Below are positions 19,036 through 27,122 of a DNA stretch of 64,000 bases, one piece after another. Origin of the DNA: AC-32 sp963813435 (GTDB lineage: Bacteria; Actinomycetota; Thermoleophilia; Gaiellales; Gaiellaceae); assembly GCA_963813435.1 (NCBI GenBank), contig CAWEYY010000003.1, positions 992,001 through 1,056,000 of the forward strand, written 5' to 3'. The translations under genes were made by a program, and so were the position numbers. The notes beneath the pieces are model-generated. The model ran no database searches. It was given only the letters and a program-made list of their open reading frames with translations, and was not told the origin of the DNA. Position 1 is the stretch's first letter. Each line of letters opens with the position of its first letter.

Positions 19036-20436
19036 ATGGCTCGCGAGTATCCGACGCTGCTGGAGCTGGTGGGCCACACGCCGCTCGTCCGGCTCCAGAA
19101 CATCGTGCCCGCGGGCTCCGCAACCGTGGTCGCGAAGCTGGAGTACCTCAACCCGGGCGGCTCGATCAAGGACCGGATCGCGATCACGATGGTCGAGGCG
19201 GCCGAGCGCGAAGGGAAGCTGAAGCCCGGCGGGACGATCGTGGAGCCGACTTCCGGCAACACCGGGACGGGACTCGCGATCGTCGCGGCGCTGAAGGGCT
19301 ACCGCTGCATCTTCACGATGCCCGACAAGATGAGCCGCGAGAAGATCGCGCTCCTGAAGGCCTTCGGCGCCGAGGTGATCATCTGCCCCTACGCGGTCGA
19401 GCCCGAGTCGCCGGAGAGCTACTACTCCGTATCGGACCGGCTCGCCGAGGAGATTCCCGGCGCGTACAAGCCCGACCAGTACCGAAACCCGCACAACCCG
19501 GGCGCGCACTACGCGACGACCGGCCCCGAGATCCTCGAGCAGACGGGAGGCGAGCTCGACGCGGTCGTGATCGCGGTCGGGACCGGCGGCACGATCAGCG
19601 GCATCGCGCGCTACATCAAGGAGCAGCGGCCCGACGTGCCCATCGTCGGCGCCGACCCCGAAGGGTCGATCTACACCTCTGGCCCCGAGGAGCAGCATCC
19701 GTACCTCGTCGAGGGGATCGGCGAGGACTTCTACCCGGACACGCTCGATCGCTCGGTCATCGACCGGTGGGTGACGGTCTCCGATCGCGACTCGTTCCTG
19801 ATGGCGCGGCGGCTCGCGCGCGAGGAAGGCCTGCTCGTCGGCGGCTCCGGAGGGACGGCAGCCTGGGCCGCGATCGAGATCGCGAAGGAGCTCGGGCCGG
19901 GCAAGACTGTCGTCACGCTCTTTCCCGACGGCGGGCGCGCCTACCTCTCGAAGTTCTACGACGATAACTACATGATCGAGCTCGGCTTCCTCGAGCGGCA
20001 CGAGCCGCCGCCGAAGGTCGCCGAGGTGCTTCGCTTCAAGCACCAGGAGGAGGGTCTCCCGGAGCTGGTCACGATCGAGTCGCACCACAAGGTGGGGCAG
20101 GCGATCGACCTGATGCAGGAGTACTCGATCTCGCAGTTGCCCGTCATGCGCCACGACTCGGGCGGATCGATGGCGGACGTCGTCGGGTCGCTCCACGAGC
20201 GCGGCCTCCTCGATCTCGTCTTCCGCAACCCCGACGCCATCAACGAGGACGTCGCGGCCGCGATGCAGCCGCCGCTCGCAGCGGTCGAGGCGAACGAGTC
20301 GGTCGACGAGGTCTTCGCGGCGCTGAGCGGCGGCAGCCCCGCTGTGATCGTCGCGATGAACGGCCGCCCGGCGGGGATGCTGAGCCGCTCCGACCTGCTC
20401 GAGTACCTCGCCCACGGGAGAGGAAACTCCCGCTGA
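19036..20436 (+). CDS. cbs: Cystathionine beta-synthase with C-terminal CBS pair
   Basis: PLP enzyme condensing serine and homocysteine to cystathionine. 466 residues: catalytic fold-II domain about 1-320 with the PLP lysine in G-G-S-I-K-D-R (near 45), the P-T-S-G-N-T-G substrate loop and G-T-G-G-T-I-S-G phosphate loop; tandem CBS regulatory domains from about 335 on. The domain set matches cystathionine beta-synthase rather than cysteine synthase, whose bacterial form usually lacks CBS domains. With the gamma-lyase/synthase 2 kb downstream it gives a reverse transsulfuration route. bolA and a glutaredoxin follow with overlaps. Confidence 0.92.
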   Translation: MAREYPTLLELVGHTPLVRLQNIVPAGSATVVAKLEYLNPGGSIKDRIAITMVEAAEREGKLKPGGTIVEPTSGNTGTGLAIVAALKGYRCIFTMPDKMSREKIALLKAFGAEVIICPYAVEPESPESYYSVSDRLAEEIPGAYKPDQYRNPHNPGAHYATTGPEILEQTGGELDAVVIAVGTGGTISGIARYIKEQRPDVPIVGADPEGSIYTSGPEEQHPYLVEGIGEDFYPDTLDRSVIDRWVTVSDRDSFLMARRLAREEGLLVGGSGGTAAWAAIEIAKELGPGKTVVTLFPDGGRAYLSKFYDDNYMIELGFLERHEPPPKVAEVLRFKHQEEGLPELVTIESHHKVGQAIDLMQEYSISQLPVMRHDSGGSMADVVGSLHERGLLDLVFRNPDAINEDVAAAMQPPLAAVEANESVDEVFAALSGGSPAVIVAMNGRPAGMLSRSDLLEYLAHGRGNSR

Positions 20437-20660
20437 GCACCCGGCTCGAAGAGCTGCTGCAGGAGGCCTTTCCCGGCGACGAGGTCTCGGTCGAGGACCG
20501 GACCGGCACGGGCGACCACTTCCAGGTGATCGTCGTGAGCGGGCGTTTCGACGGGCTGTCGCTAGTCGAGCAGCACCGGCTCGTCTACGACGCGCTCGCA
20601 GCCCCCCTCGCGGATGGCACGATTCACGAGTTGAGGATCACAACCAAGGGAGCGGAATGA
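20433..20660 (+). CDS. BolA-family protein (CTG start)
   Basis: 75-residue BolA/IbaG-type protein: an amphipathic first helix (L-E-E-L-L-Q-E-A-F), D-H-F-Q-V-I-V-V-S strand, the F-D-G-L-S-L-V-E-Q-H-R-L-V-Y turn and helix with the conserved His and R-x-V-Y, and the closing H-E-L-R-I-T-T strand. The only start consistent with the family is a CTG overlapping the cbs stop (CTGA), with GAGAGG 11 nt upstream as ribosome site. The gene overlaps the next, a monothiol glutaredoxin. BolA and such glutaredoxins form [2Fe-2S]-bridged pairs in many organisms. Confidence 0.88.
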   Translation: MSTRLEELLQEAFPGDEVSVEDRTGTGDHFQVIVVSGRFDGLSLVEQHRLVYDALAAPLADGTIHELRITTKGAE

Positions 20661-21019
20661 CCGAGCTCGGCACGCAGATCAAGGAGATCATCGACAACGA
20701 GGATGTGGCGCTGTTCATGAAGGGCACGCCGCAGATCGTGATGTGCGGGAACTCGCACCGTGCGCTCGAGGCGCTCCGCCGCGCGGGCGCGCCGGTGACC
20801 GCGGTCGACATCCTGCCCGACCCGCGGATCCGCGAGGAGCTCTCGACTCAGTCAGGCTGGCCGACGATCCCGCAGGTCTTCGTACGCGGCGAGCTGATCG
20901 GCGGCGCGGACATCGTCGAGGAGCTCGAGCAGACCGGCGAGCTGGAGCGAACGCTCGCGGACAAGCTCGGGCCCGACTACCGCGGCGCGGCCGACGAGCG
21001 CGTCGTCGCAGTCGCCTAG
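20657..21019 (+). CDS. Monothiol glutaredoxin (Grx4-like) with CGNS motif
   Basis: 120 residues, glutaredoxin fold of the GrxD class: M-K-G-T-P followed by the active Cys near 30, W-P-T-I-P-Q-V-F-V-R-G near 74 with the cis-Pro, and G-G-A-D-I-V near 89. The usual C-G-F-S is C-G-N-S here, so Phe is replaced by Asn beside the Fe-S-binding Cys. Start ATG overlaps the bolA stop. Likely part of Fe-S cluster trafficking, with BolA as partner; the substitution might change cluster affinity. Confidence 0.9.
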   Translation: MTELGTQIKEIIDNEDVALFMKGTPQIVMCGNSHRALEALRRAGAPVTAVDILPDPRIREELSTQSGWPTIPQVFVRGELIGGADIVEELEQTGELERTLADKLGPDYRGAADERVVAVA

Positions 21020-22035
21020 AAGCTCGCCCAGAGGAGAAGCGTCGCCAGCGCGACGGCAGCGGTCGCTGCGGGGATCCAGACGCGCGCCCAGCGACGCTCG
21101 CCGGGCTCGCCGGCCAGGTCGCGCGCGATCAGCGTCGCGACCGATCCGTGCGGCGTGGCGAGGGCGCCCACGGTCAGCCCGACGAGAGCCGCGTAGGCGC
21201 CCGGGCCGGCGCCGGCGAGCGCGGCGACGCCCGCGCTGACCGGGAGGTTGTTCGCGAGCGCGGACGCAGCAGCGACGCCCCCGGCGACCGCGAGGAGGGT
21301 TACGAGCCCGCCACCACGGAGCGTCAGCGACGGCCCGAGGCCGTCGAGCGCGGCGACGAGCCCGGTCAGCTGCGCCCCGATCCGCCAGGGGACGACCAGC
21401 AGCGGCGCTTCGAGGTGCTCGTCCACCGGAGGTCCGTCCGCGTAGCGACCTCGTGTGAGCCTCCGGGCCGGCACGAGCGCGCAGAGGAACGCCGCGCACA
21501 GTCCGGGCAGGAACAGGTGCTCCAGGAAGGACCCCGGCGAGAGCCCGAGCCGGCTCATGACGACGAGGTTCGTCGGGTTGCCGAGCGGAACCGCGAGCGA
21601 GGCCGCGTTCGCGACGGCGACCGCGCCGAGGAAGAACGGCGCGAAGGGCACTCGGCACCGGAGCACGAGCGCTCGCACCACCGGGACCATCAGGACGACT
21701 GCTCCGTCGAGCGACGCGATGCACGTGAGCAGTCCGGACGCGAGGCAGACGAGCGCGTAGAGCCTGCGAGTGCTCCCCCGCCCCAGCCGTGCGAGTTCAC
21801 CGGCGGCCCACCCCGGCAGCCCCGCTCGCTCCGCCAGGGCCGCGACGGTCAGCGCGATCGCGAGGAAGGCGAGCATCGGAGCCGTTGCCCGCACGGCGTC
21901 CAGGGCAACGTGGCCGCCGGCGAAGAGCGCCGAGAGCGCACCTGCGCCGAGAACCACGGCCGCCGACAGCCGGGCGCGCGGCCAGATCGCCGTGACGCCG
22001 ACCGCGATCGCTGCGAGAATGATTCTGGTAACCAT
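21016..22035 (-). CDS. ArsB/NhaD-like (IT superfamily) permease
   Basis: 339-residue membrane protein with about ten helices. The two N-P-T-N/G-N-P-T and A-N-N-L-P loops near residues 155 and 258 are hallmarks of the ion-transporter superfamily (ArsB, NhaD, SLC13). Shorter than ArsB (about 430), so it is a divergent or reduced member; substrate could be arsenite, an organic anion or Na+. It is divergent from a MarR regulator and shares a palindromic operator with it. The C-terminal codons overlap the convergent glutaredoxin gene by 4 bp. Confidence 0.8.
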   Translation of the reverse strand: MVTRIILAAIAVGVTAIWPRARLSAAVVLGAGALSALFAGGHVALDAVRATAPMLAFLAIALTVAALAERAGLPGWAAGELARLGRGSTRRLYALVCLASGLLTCIASLDGAVVLMVPVVRALVLRCRVPFAPFFLGAVAVANAASLAVPLGNPTNLVVMSRLGLSPGSFLEHLFLPGLCAAFLCALVPARRLTRGRYADGPPVDEHLEAPLLVVPWRIGAQLTGLVAALDGLGPSLTLRGGGLVTLLAVAGGVAAASALANNLPVSAGVAALAGAGPGAYAALVGLTVGALATPHGSVATLIARDLAGEPGERRWARVWIPAATAAVALATLLLWASF

Positions 22036-22043
22036 GCTTGACT

Positions 22044-22059
22044 GTTAATGGTACTTAAC
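22044..22059. promoter_or_regulatory. Putative MarR operator, inverted repeat
   Basis: GTTAA-N6-TTAAC, a perfect inverted repeat in the 25-bp gap between the divergent starts of the permease (22035) and MarR gene (22061). It is the most A/T-rich spot nearby, and its position would let a MarR dimer repress both. Confidence 0.7.
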
Positions 22060-22060
22060 T

Positions 22061-22546
22061 ATGCCTCGGCCTCGTCGCACCAACCCCGTGGATGCCCTGA
22101 TCGGCGTCTCCGCGCATGTCAGCCGCTGGGTCGAGCGCCTGCTGGCCGCGCACGAGCCACCGCTGACGCTCGCGCAGTTCCAGGCCCTGAGAGCCGTCGC
22201 GGCGGAACCGGTCACCGCCGCCGACCTCGCCCGCCGCACGGGCGTCTCCGGCGCGGCGGTCTCTCAGCTCGTGAGCGCGCTCGAGCGGGCGGGCTGGGTG
22301 GAGCGCTCCCGCGAGGTCGACGACCGTCGCCGTCACACCCTCACGCTCACCTTGACGGGCGCGTCCGTACTCGCCTCGGCGACGAAGTCCGTCGACGCTC
22401 GGCTCGGCGCCCTCCTCGGCGACCTGCCCCGGCCCGAGGCCGACAGCCTCACGCGCCTCCTGGACAAGGTCGAGCACGCGCTCGGCGGAGCCCCGCCCCC
22501 GCGCCGACCGCCGCCTCCGCCCGGCCCTCGGGGCCGGAGGCCCTGA
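22061..22546 (+). CDS. MarR-family transcriptional regulator
   Basis: 161-residue winged-helix regulator: T-L-A-Q-F-Q-A-L-R-A-V first helices, T-A-A-D-L-A-R-R-T-G-V-S-G-A-A-V-S-Q-L-V as the helix-turn-helix (about 52-71), and the wing D-D-R-R-R-H-T-L-T-L-T-L-T. The C-terminus is a Pro/Arg-rich tail. It controls, by position, the divergent ArsB/NhaD-like permease and itself. Effector unknown; MarR proteins often sense phenolics or oxidants. Confidence 0.9.
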   Translation: MPRPRRTNPVDALIGVSAHVSRWVERLLAAHEPPLTLAQFQALRAVAAEPVTAADLARRTGVSGAAVSQLVSALERAGWVERSREVDDRRRHTLTLTLTGASVLASATKSVDARLGALLGDLPRPEADSLTRLLDKVEHALGGAPPPRRPPPPPGPRGRRP

Positions 22547-22547
22547 C

Positions 22548-22553
22548 TACAAT
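22548..22553 (+). promoter_or_regulatory. -10 box of leaderless cystathionine gamma-lyase/synthase
   Basis: TACAAT, near-perfect -10 hexamer, 6 nt before the GTG at 22560. Confidence 0.65.
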
Positions 22554-22559
22554 CGGATC

Positions 22560-23711
22560 GTGGACTTCGAGACCCGCGCGATCCACGAGGGGCAGGAGCC
22601 GGATCCGGCCACCGGCGCGATCACGGTTCCGATCTACCAGACGTCGACGTTCGCGCAGGAGGCCGTCGGCGAGAACAAGGGCTACGACTACGCCCGCGTG
22701 TCGAACCCGACGCGAACCGCCCTCCAGCTGTGCCTCGCCTCCCTCGAAGGCGCGGAGCACGGCGTCGCCTTCGCCTCGGGCCTGGCCGCCGTCACGACGA
22801 TCATGCACATGCTCAGCCCGGGCGACCGCGTCGTCGCGGTTGCCGACGTCTACGGCGGCGTCTACCGGATGTTCTCGCAGGTCTACGGGCCGAAGGGCTA
22901 CGAGTTCGAGTGGGTCCCGGCCGACGAGCTGAACGCGAACCCCGCAGAGCACCTGGACGAGCGCACGCGCATCCTCTGGCTCGAGACGCCGACGAACCCG
23001 CTGCTGAACATCGTCGACATCCGCGCCGCGGTCGAAGCGGCCCACGCGGCCGGCGCGCTCGTCGTCGTTGACAACACGTTCGCGACGCCGTACCTGCAGC
23101 AGCCGCTCTCGCTCGGCGCCGACATCGTCCTCCACTCGACGACCAAGTACCTCAGCGGCCACTCGGACGTGATCGGCGGCTTCGTCGCGACGAACGACCC
23201 GACGATCGCGGAGCGGCTCCTGTTCCTGCAGAAGTCGCTGGGTGCTGTGCCCGGCCCGTTCGACTGCTGGCTCGTCCTGCGTGGCCTGAAGACGCTCGCC
23301 GTCCGGATGCGCCAGCACTGCGAGAACGCTGCGGCCGTCGCCGCCGCCCTCGAGCGGCACGGGCGCGTCGAGCGCGTCCTCTATCCGGGCCTTCCGTCGC
23401 ATCCGGGCCACACCATCGCGGCCCACCAGATGCGCGACTTCGGCGGGATGGTCTCGTTCCTCGCGGAGTCGGAGGAGGAGGCGGTCGCGCTCTGCGCCCG
23501 GACGAAGATCTTCCAGCTCGCCGAGAGCCTCGGCGGCGTCGAGAGCCTGATCGAGCACCCGGCGCGCATGACGCATGCGTCGACCGCGGACGCACCCTTC
23601 GCCGCGCCGAGGAACCTCGTGCGCCTCTCGGTCGGGATCGAGTCGGCCGAGGACCTGATCGAGGACCTCGAGACCGCCCTCGTGCGCTCCGCCGCAGCCG
23701 CCGGCGCGTGA
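22560..23711 (+). CDS. Cystathionine gamma-lyase / gamma-synthase family
   Basis: 383-residue PLP enzyme of the Cys/Met metabolism family. P-I-Y-Q-T-S-T-F, Y-D-Y-A-R-x-x-N-P-T-R, F-A-S-G-L-A-A and the PLP lysine in S-T-T-K-Y-L-S-G-H (near 196) are all present. Sequence alone does not separate lyase from synthase; the nearby cystathionine beta-synthase favours gamma-lyase, giving cysteine from homocysteine. Start GTG is set by the -10 box. Confidence 0.9.
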   Translation: MDFETRAIHEGQEPDPATGAITVPIYQTSTFAQEAVGENKGYDYARVSNPTRTALQLCLASLEGAEHGVAFASGLAAVTTIMHMLSPGDRVVAVADVYGGVYRMFSQVYGPKGYEFEWVPADELNANPAEHLDERTRILWLETPTNPLLNIVDIRAAVEAAHAAGALVVVDNTFATPYLQQPLSLGADIVLHSTTKYLSGHSDVIGGFVATNDPTIAERLLFLQKSLGAVPGPFDCWLVLRGLKTLAVRMRQHCENAAAVAAALERHGRVERVLYPGLPSHPGHTIAAHQMRDFGGMVSFLAESEEEAVALCARTKIFQLAESLGGVESLIEHPARMTHASTADAPFAAPRNLVRLSVGIESAEDLIEDLETALVRSAAAAGA

Positions 23712-23727
23712 GTCGATTTAACCCAGG

Positions 23728-23801
23728 AGGCGCCGCTTGCGGTGCCGTCCTCAGGCCGCACGAGGCTCTGCTCGTGCAGCCGTCGGAAATGACCGGTCGA
23801 C
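23728..23801. repeat. Dispersed repeat, copy 1 (interrupted)
   Basis: Two blocks, 23728-23742 and 23779-23801, match 25394-25408 and 25412-25436 almost base for base (shared strings AGGCGCCGCTTGCGG and GACCGGTCGAC). In this copy the blocks are separated by about 36 bp holding a hairpin. The repeat ends 5 nt before the start of the methyltransferase gene. Confidence 0.65.
23758..23777. terminator. Hairpin in intergenic region, possible terminator
   Basis: GCACGAG and CTCGTGC pair perfectly around a 6-nt loop. No T tract follows, so it is not a classical intrinsic terminator; in high-GC actinobacteria such hairpins can still terminate or stabilise 3' ends. Confidence 0.4.
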
Positions 23802-23805
23802 CCAG

Positions 23806-24555
23806 TTGAGCTCTTCACCGCTCCGCGACCAGGATGCCTACGGGCGGCTGATCCTCGATTACTACGAGCGCGGCGGTGCGTCCGGGCTCGAGATCGTCGA
23901 GCGGGACGACGGGTTCATCATGGCCAGCGGGATCGGGCCGGCCGCCTACTTCGCGCCGTTCCGGCGCTGGCCGAAGGCCGAGCGGCAGGCGATGCGGTAC
24001 GTACGTGGGCGGGTACTCGACGTCGGCTGCGGACCGGGGCGGGTCGCGCTGCACGTCCAGGAGCGCGGGCACGAGGTGGTCGGCATCGACACATCGCCGC
24101 TCGCGATCGAGGTCGCCCGGAAGCGCGGGGCGAAGGACGTGCGTGAGCTCTCAGTCACACAGATCGGGCCTGAGCTCGGCCGCTTCGACACGATCGTGAT
24201 GTTCGGCAACAACTTCGGCCTGATGGGAGGCAGGCGGCGGGCGCCGTGGCTCTTCCGGCGCTTCAAGTCGATCGCGAACGAGGGTGCGCGGATCGTCGCC
24301 GAGAGCGTGAACCCCTACACGACCGACGACGCCGACCACCTCGCCTACCACGAGCGCAACCGGCGGCGCGGGCGGATGCCCGGCCAGCTCAGGATCCGCG
24401 TCGTCTACGGCCATCGTCGCTCGCGCTGGTTCGACTACCTGCTCGCCTCGCCCGAGGAGATGGCCGAGCTCGCGGAAGGGACTGGCTGGGAGCTCGCCCG
24501 CGTGATCGACGAGGGCGAGCACGTCTACGTCGGCGTCTTCGAGCGGGTGAGCTGA
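23806..24555 (+). CDS. SAM-dependent class I methyltransferase
   Basis: 249 residues. Rossmann SAM-binding domain with V-L-D-V-G-C-G-P-G-R near 68 (motif I), the acidic loop V-V-G-I-D-T-S-P near 90, and motif II F-D-T-I-V-M-F-G-N-N near 127. An N-terminal region with Y-G-R-L-I-L-D-Y-Y precedes it. Substrate unknown. The TTG start is inferred, being the only start codon close after the repeat; upstream sequence in frame is non-coding in character. A metallo-hydrolase gene follows after 3 nt. Confidence 0.82.
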   Translation: MSSSPLRDQDAYGRLILDYYERGGASGLEIVERDDGFIMASGIGPAAYFAPFRRWPKAERQAMRYVRGRVLDVGCGPGRVALHVQERGHEVVGIDTSPLAIEVARKRGAKDVRELSVTQIGPELGRFDTIVMFGNNFGLMGGRRRAPWLFRRFKSIANEGARIVAESVNPYTTDDADHLAYHERNRRRGRMPGQLRIRVVYGHRRSRWFDYLLASPEEMAELAEGTGWELARVIDEGEHVYVGVFERVS

Positions 24556-24558
24556 CTC

Positions 24559-25395
24559 GTGCCCGAGCTGCTCGACCTGCGCCACCTCGGGCTCGAGCGC
24601 TCGATCGGGTGCTACCTGCTCGAGACACCGGACGGCCCGGCGCTGCAGGACTGCGGGCCGACGACCTGCGTTTCGGAGCTCAAGGCGGGCCTGGCCGAGC
24701 ACGGTCTCGAGCTCACGGACATCCGGCACCTGCTGCTCTCGCACATCCACCTCGACCACGCGGGCGCGGCAGGCGTCCTCGTGCGCGATCACCCCGGGCT
24801 CCAGGTGCACGTCTCCGAGATCGGCGCTCCCCACCTCGTCGAGCCGGCCCGGCTGGAGGCGAGCGCGCGCAGGATCTACGGCGACGAGTTCGACGAGCTC
24901 TGGGGCGAGCTCGCCCCCGTCCCGCAGGAGAACGTGCACGTGGTCGGCGACGAGGTGCTCGGGCTCGAGTGCTTCCCCACGCCGGGCCACGCGTGGCACC
25001 ACGTCTCCTACCTCGACGGCGACGGCCTGCTCTACGCGGGTGACGTCGCGGGCGTGCGCATCCAGCCGAGTAGCTTCGTGCTGCCGCCGACCCCGCCGCC
25101 CGAGATCGACCTCGAGGCCTGGGAGCGGAGCATCGACGAGATCGAGCGGCGCGCACCGGAGCGCCTGGCGCTCATCCACTTCGGCGTCGCCGACGGTGTC
25201 GGGCCACACCTCGAGGAGCTGCGGCGCCGCCTGAGCGAGTGGGCGGAGCGCGTCCGGGAAGGCGTCAGCCAGGAGGAGTTCGCGGCCGCGGCGACCGCCC
25301 ACCTCGGCCCGGACAAGGCCGCGTACGAGCAGGCGATGCCGATCTGGCAGTCGTACGTCGGCCTCAAGCGCTACTGGGACAAGCGCACTGGCTAG
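24559..25395 (+). CDS. Metallo-beta-lactamase-fold hydrolase
   Basis: 278 residues. The H-I-H-L-D-H-A-G metal motif (about 60-67), the downstream T-P-G-H-A-W-H-H (about 138-145), Y-A-G-D-V-A with the bridging Asp, and a late L-I-H-F-G His complete the dinuclear site. The C-terminal third is helical. Such enzymes hydrolyse thioesters, phosphodiesters or lactones; the G-D-V-A-G-V-R end region is like the glyoxalase II/quorum-quenching group but no substrate can be claimed. Co-transcribed with the methyltransferase upstream. Confidence 0.85.
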   Translation: MPELLDLRHLGLERSIGCYLLETPDGPALQDCGPTTCVSELKAGLAEHGLELTDIRHLLLSHIHLDHAGAAGVLVRDHPGLQVHVSEIGAPHLVEPARLEASARRIYGDEFDELWGELAPVPQENVHVVGDEVLGLECFPTPGHAWHHVSYLDGDGLLYAGDVAGVRIQPSSFVLPPTPPPEIDLEAWERSIDEIERRAPERLALIHFGVADGVGPHLEELRRRLSEWAERVREGVSQEEFAAAATAHLGPDKAAYEQAMPIWQSYVGLKRYWDKRTG

Positions 25396-25436
25396 GCGCC
25401 GCTTGCGGCGACGCCGTAAGGAAACGACCGGTCGAC
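25394..25436. repeat. Dispersed repeat, copy 2
   Basis: Contiguous version of the repeat at 23728-23801, including a CGCCGC-TT-GCGGCG hairpin and the 10-bp palindrome CGACCGGTCG. It ends 7 nt before the ATG of the MFS gene. Confidence 0.65.
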
Positions 25437-25443
25437 ACGCCCA

Positions 25444-26694
25444 ATGACGAGGGAGCGTTCTAGGCTCGGCCCGCTCGCGGAGCGCGAGTTCCGCCTTCTC
25501 TTTCTCGGCCGGACGAGCTCGTTCCTCGGCAGCGCGTTCGCGAACGTCGCGCTCGCGTTCGCGATCCTCGACCTGACGGGCTCGAAGGCCGACCTGGGCT
25601 TCGTGCTGGCGGCCGGGACCCTGCCGACGATCGTCTTCCTGCTCGTGGGCGGGATCTGGGCGGATCGGCTGCCCAGGAACCAGGTGATGGTCGGCTCGAA
25701 CCTGGTCATGGGCGCGTGCCAGGCGACCATCGCCGCACTGCTGTTCGCGGGCACGGCGGAGGTCTGGGAGATCGCGGTCCTCGCAGCGGTTCGCGGTGGG
25801 GCGAGCGCGTTCTTCTTCCCGGCCTCGGCCGGCGTCGTCCCGCAGACCGTTCCGGAGTCGCTCCTCCAGCAGGCAAACGCGGCGCTGCGCCTGAGCCGTA
25901 ACGCGACGGTCATCGTCGGCGGCGCGCTCGCCGGCCTGGTCGTCGCGGCCACCAGCCCTGCGACCGGGATCGCGGTCGACGCGGCGACCTTCTTCCTCGC
26001 AGCGGTATTCATCGGCGCGATGCACCTCCCCGCGAGCCTGCGCATGGAGGCGAGGAGCTTCAGGGCCGACCTGTCCGAGGGCTGGCAAGAGTTCTCGTCA
26101 CGCACGTGGCTCTGGGCGATCGTCCTCCAGTTCAGCGTCGTCGCCGCCGTCGAGCTCGGCGCCGAGGGAGTGCTCGGGCCGGCAGTCGCGAACGAGAGCC
26201 TGCACGGACCGGCCGGCTGGGGCCTCGTGCTCGCGTCGAACGCGGCGGGGCTCGCCGCCGGCGGTCTGCTGATGCTGCGTCTGCGCCCCCGCCGGATGCT
26301 CCTGACGGCGACTCTCGGGATGCTCCTCACCGTGCCGTTCCTGTTCGGGCTCGCGGTCCTGCTCACGCTCGGGGCCGTCTGCGCCCTCGCGTTCGTGGCA
26401 GGCGTGGGCATCGAGACGTTCGGCGTCCTCTGGGACACCACGATGCAGCAGGAGATCCCGCAGGACCGGCTCTCGCGCGTCTCTTCGTACGACGCGTTCG
26501 GCTCGTGGGTGTTCATCCCGCTCGGGCTCGCCGTGGCCGGGCCGATCTCGGAGGCCGTCGGGACCGGCGCAACCCTCGTCGGCGCGGGGCTCCTCAGCCT
26601 CGGTGCCACGTTGGGCGTGCTCCTCGTGCGGGACGTGCGCGAGCTGCAGAGGCGCGACGTGGTGGCGCCGGTCGCGGCCGAGGCCACGGGCTGA
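25444..26694 (+). CDS. MFS permease (macrolide/enterobactin exporter-like)
   Basis: 416-residue MFS protein with about 12 helices. The N-terminal R-E-F-R-L-L-F-L-G-R-T-x-S-x-L-G-S and the A-D-R-L-P-R-N loop between helices 2 and 3 match the MFS_3 (EntS/MefA-like) group of exporters. The ATG follows dispersed repeat copy 2. A TAGGCT sequence lies at 25462, 18 nt inside the frame, so a shorter form from within cannot be excluded. Confidence 0.85.
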   Translation: MTRERSRLGPLAEREFRLLFLGRTSSFLGSAFANVALAFAILDLTGSKADLGFVLAAGTLPTIVFLLVGGIWADRLPRNQVMVGSNLVMGACQATIAALLFAGTAEVWEIAVLAAVRGGASAFFFPASAGVVPQTVPESLLQQANAALRLSRNATVIVGGALAGLVVAATSPATGIAVDAATFFLAAVFIGAMHLPASLRMEARSFRADLSEGWQEFSSRTWLWAIVLQFSVVAAVELGAEGVLGPAVANESLHGPAGWGLVLASNAAGLAAGGLLMLRLRPRRMLLTATLGMLLTVPFLFGLAVLLTLGAVCALAFVAGVGIETFGVLWDTTMQQEIPQDRLSRVSSYDAFGSWVFIPLGLAVAGPISEAVGTGATLVGAGLLSLGATLGVLLVRDVRELQRRDVVAPVAAEATG

Positions 26695-26791
26695 AGGGAT
26701 TGCCTGAGGACCGGCGGCGTGGCGCTCGGAGCGCCATCCTCGAAGCGCGGAGCGAGGGGGCGGCCGCCGCCGGCGTCAGGGCGCTTGGTAG

Positions 26792-26983
26792 CTAGGGAAG
26801 GATGGCCGCGATGTTTCCGAACGCGCCGGCGATGTTGCCGGAGAGCGTCATCATCGCGCCGATGACGGCGAGGGTGATGAGCGCCAGCACGACGCCGTAC
26901 TCGGCCATCGTCTGACCGTCTTCGTTGCGCAGCTGAGCGAATCTGTCGCCGCGCGGCGCAGTGAAGGAAGTGAGCTTCAGCAT
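26792..26983 (-). CDS. Flp/Fap-type pilin component
   Basis: 63 residues. Class IVb pilin: a 20-25-residue leader, then the E-D-G-Q-T-M-A-E-Y-G-V-V-L-A-L-I segment, where cleavage follows a Gly and the fifth residue is Glu; a single hydrophobic helix ends the protein. Strong ribosome site AAAGGAG. No prepilin peptidase or Tad assembly genes lie nearby, so the pilus machinery must be encoded elsewhere. Confidence 0.9.
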   Translation of the reverse strand: MLKLTSFTAPRGDRFAQLRNEDGQTMAEYGVVLALITLAVIGAMMTLSGNIAGAFGNIAAILP

Positions 26984-27122
26984 GGGCGACTCCTTTCGTT
27001 TGCAGCAGGAATCAGACGTATCGGCCCGTGCGAGCGGGCGGAAAATCCCTCGACCAGGGTGGCCAAATCGTGGTACTCAACAGCCGATGCAGGCGCTGGT
27101 CGCGAGTCCTGGTGAGCTGCGG

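Noticed and set aside
23758..23777. Classical rho-independent terminator
   Set aside because: Stem is perfect but no T tract follows; kept only as a low-confidence hairpin.
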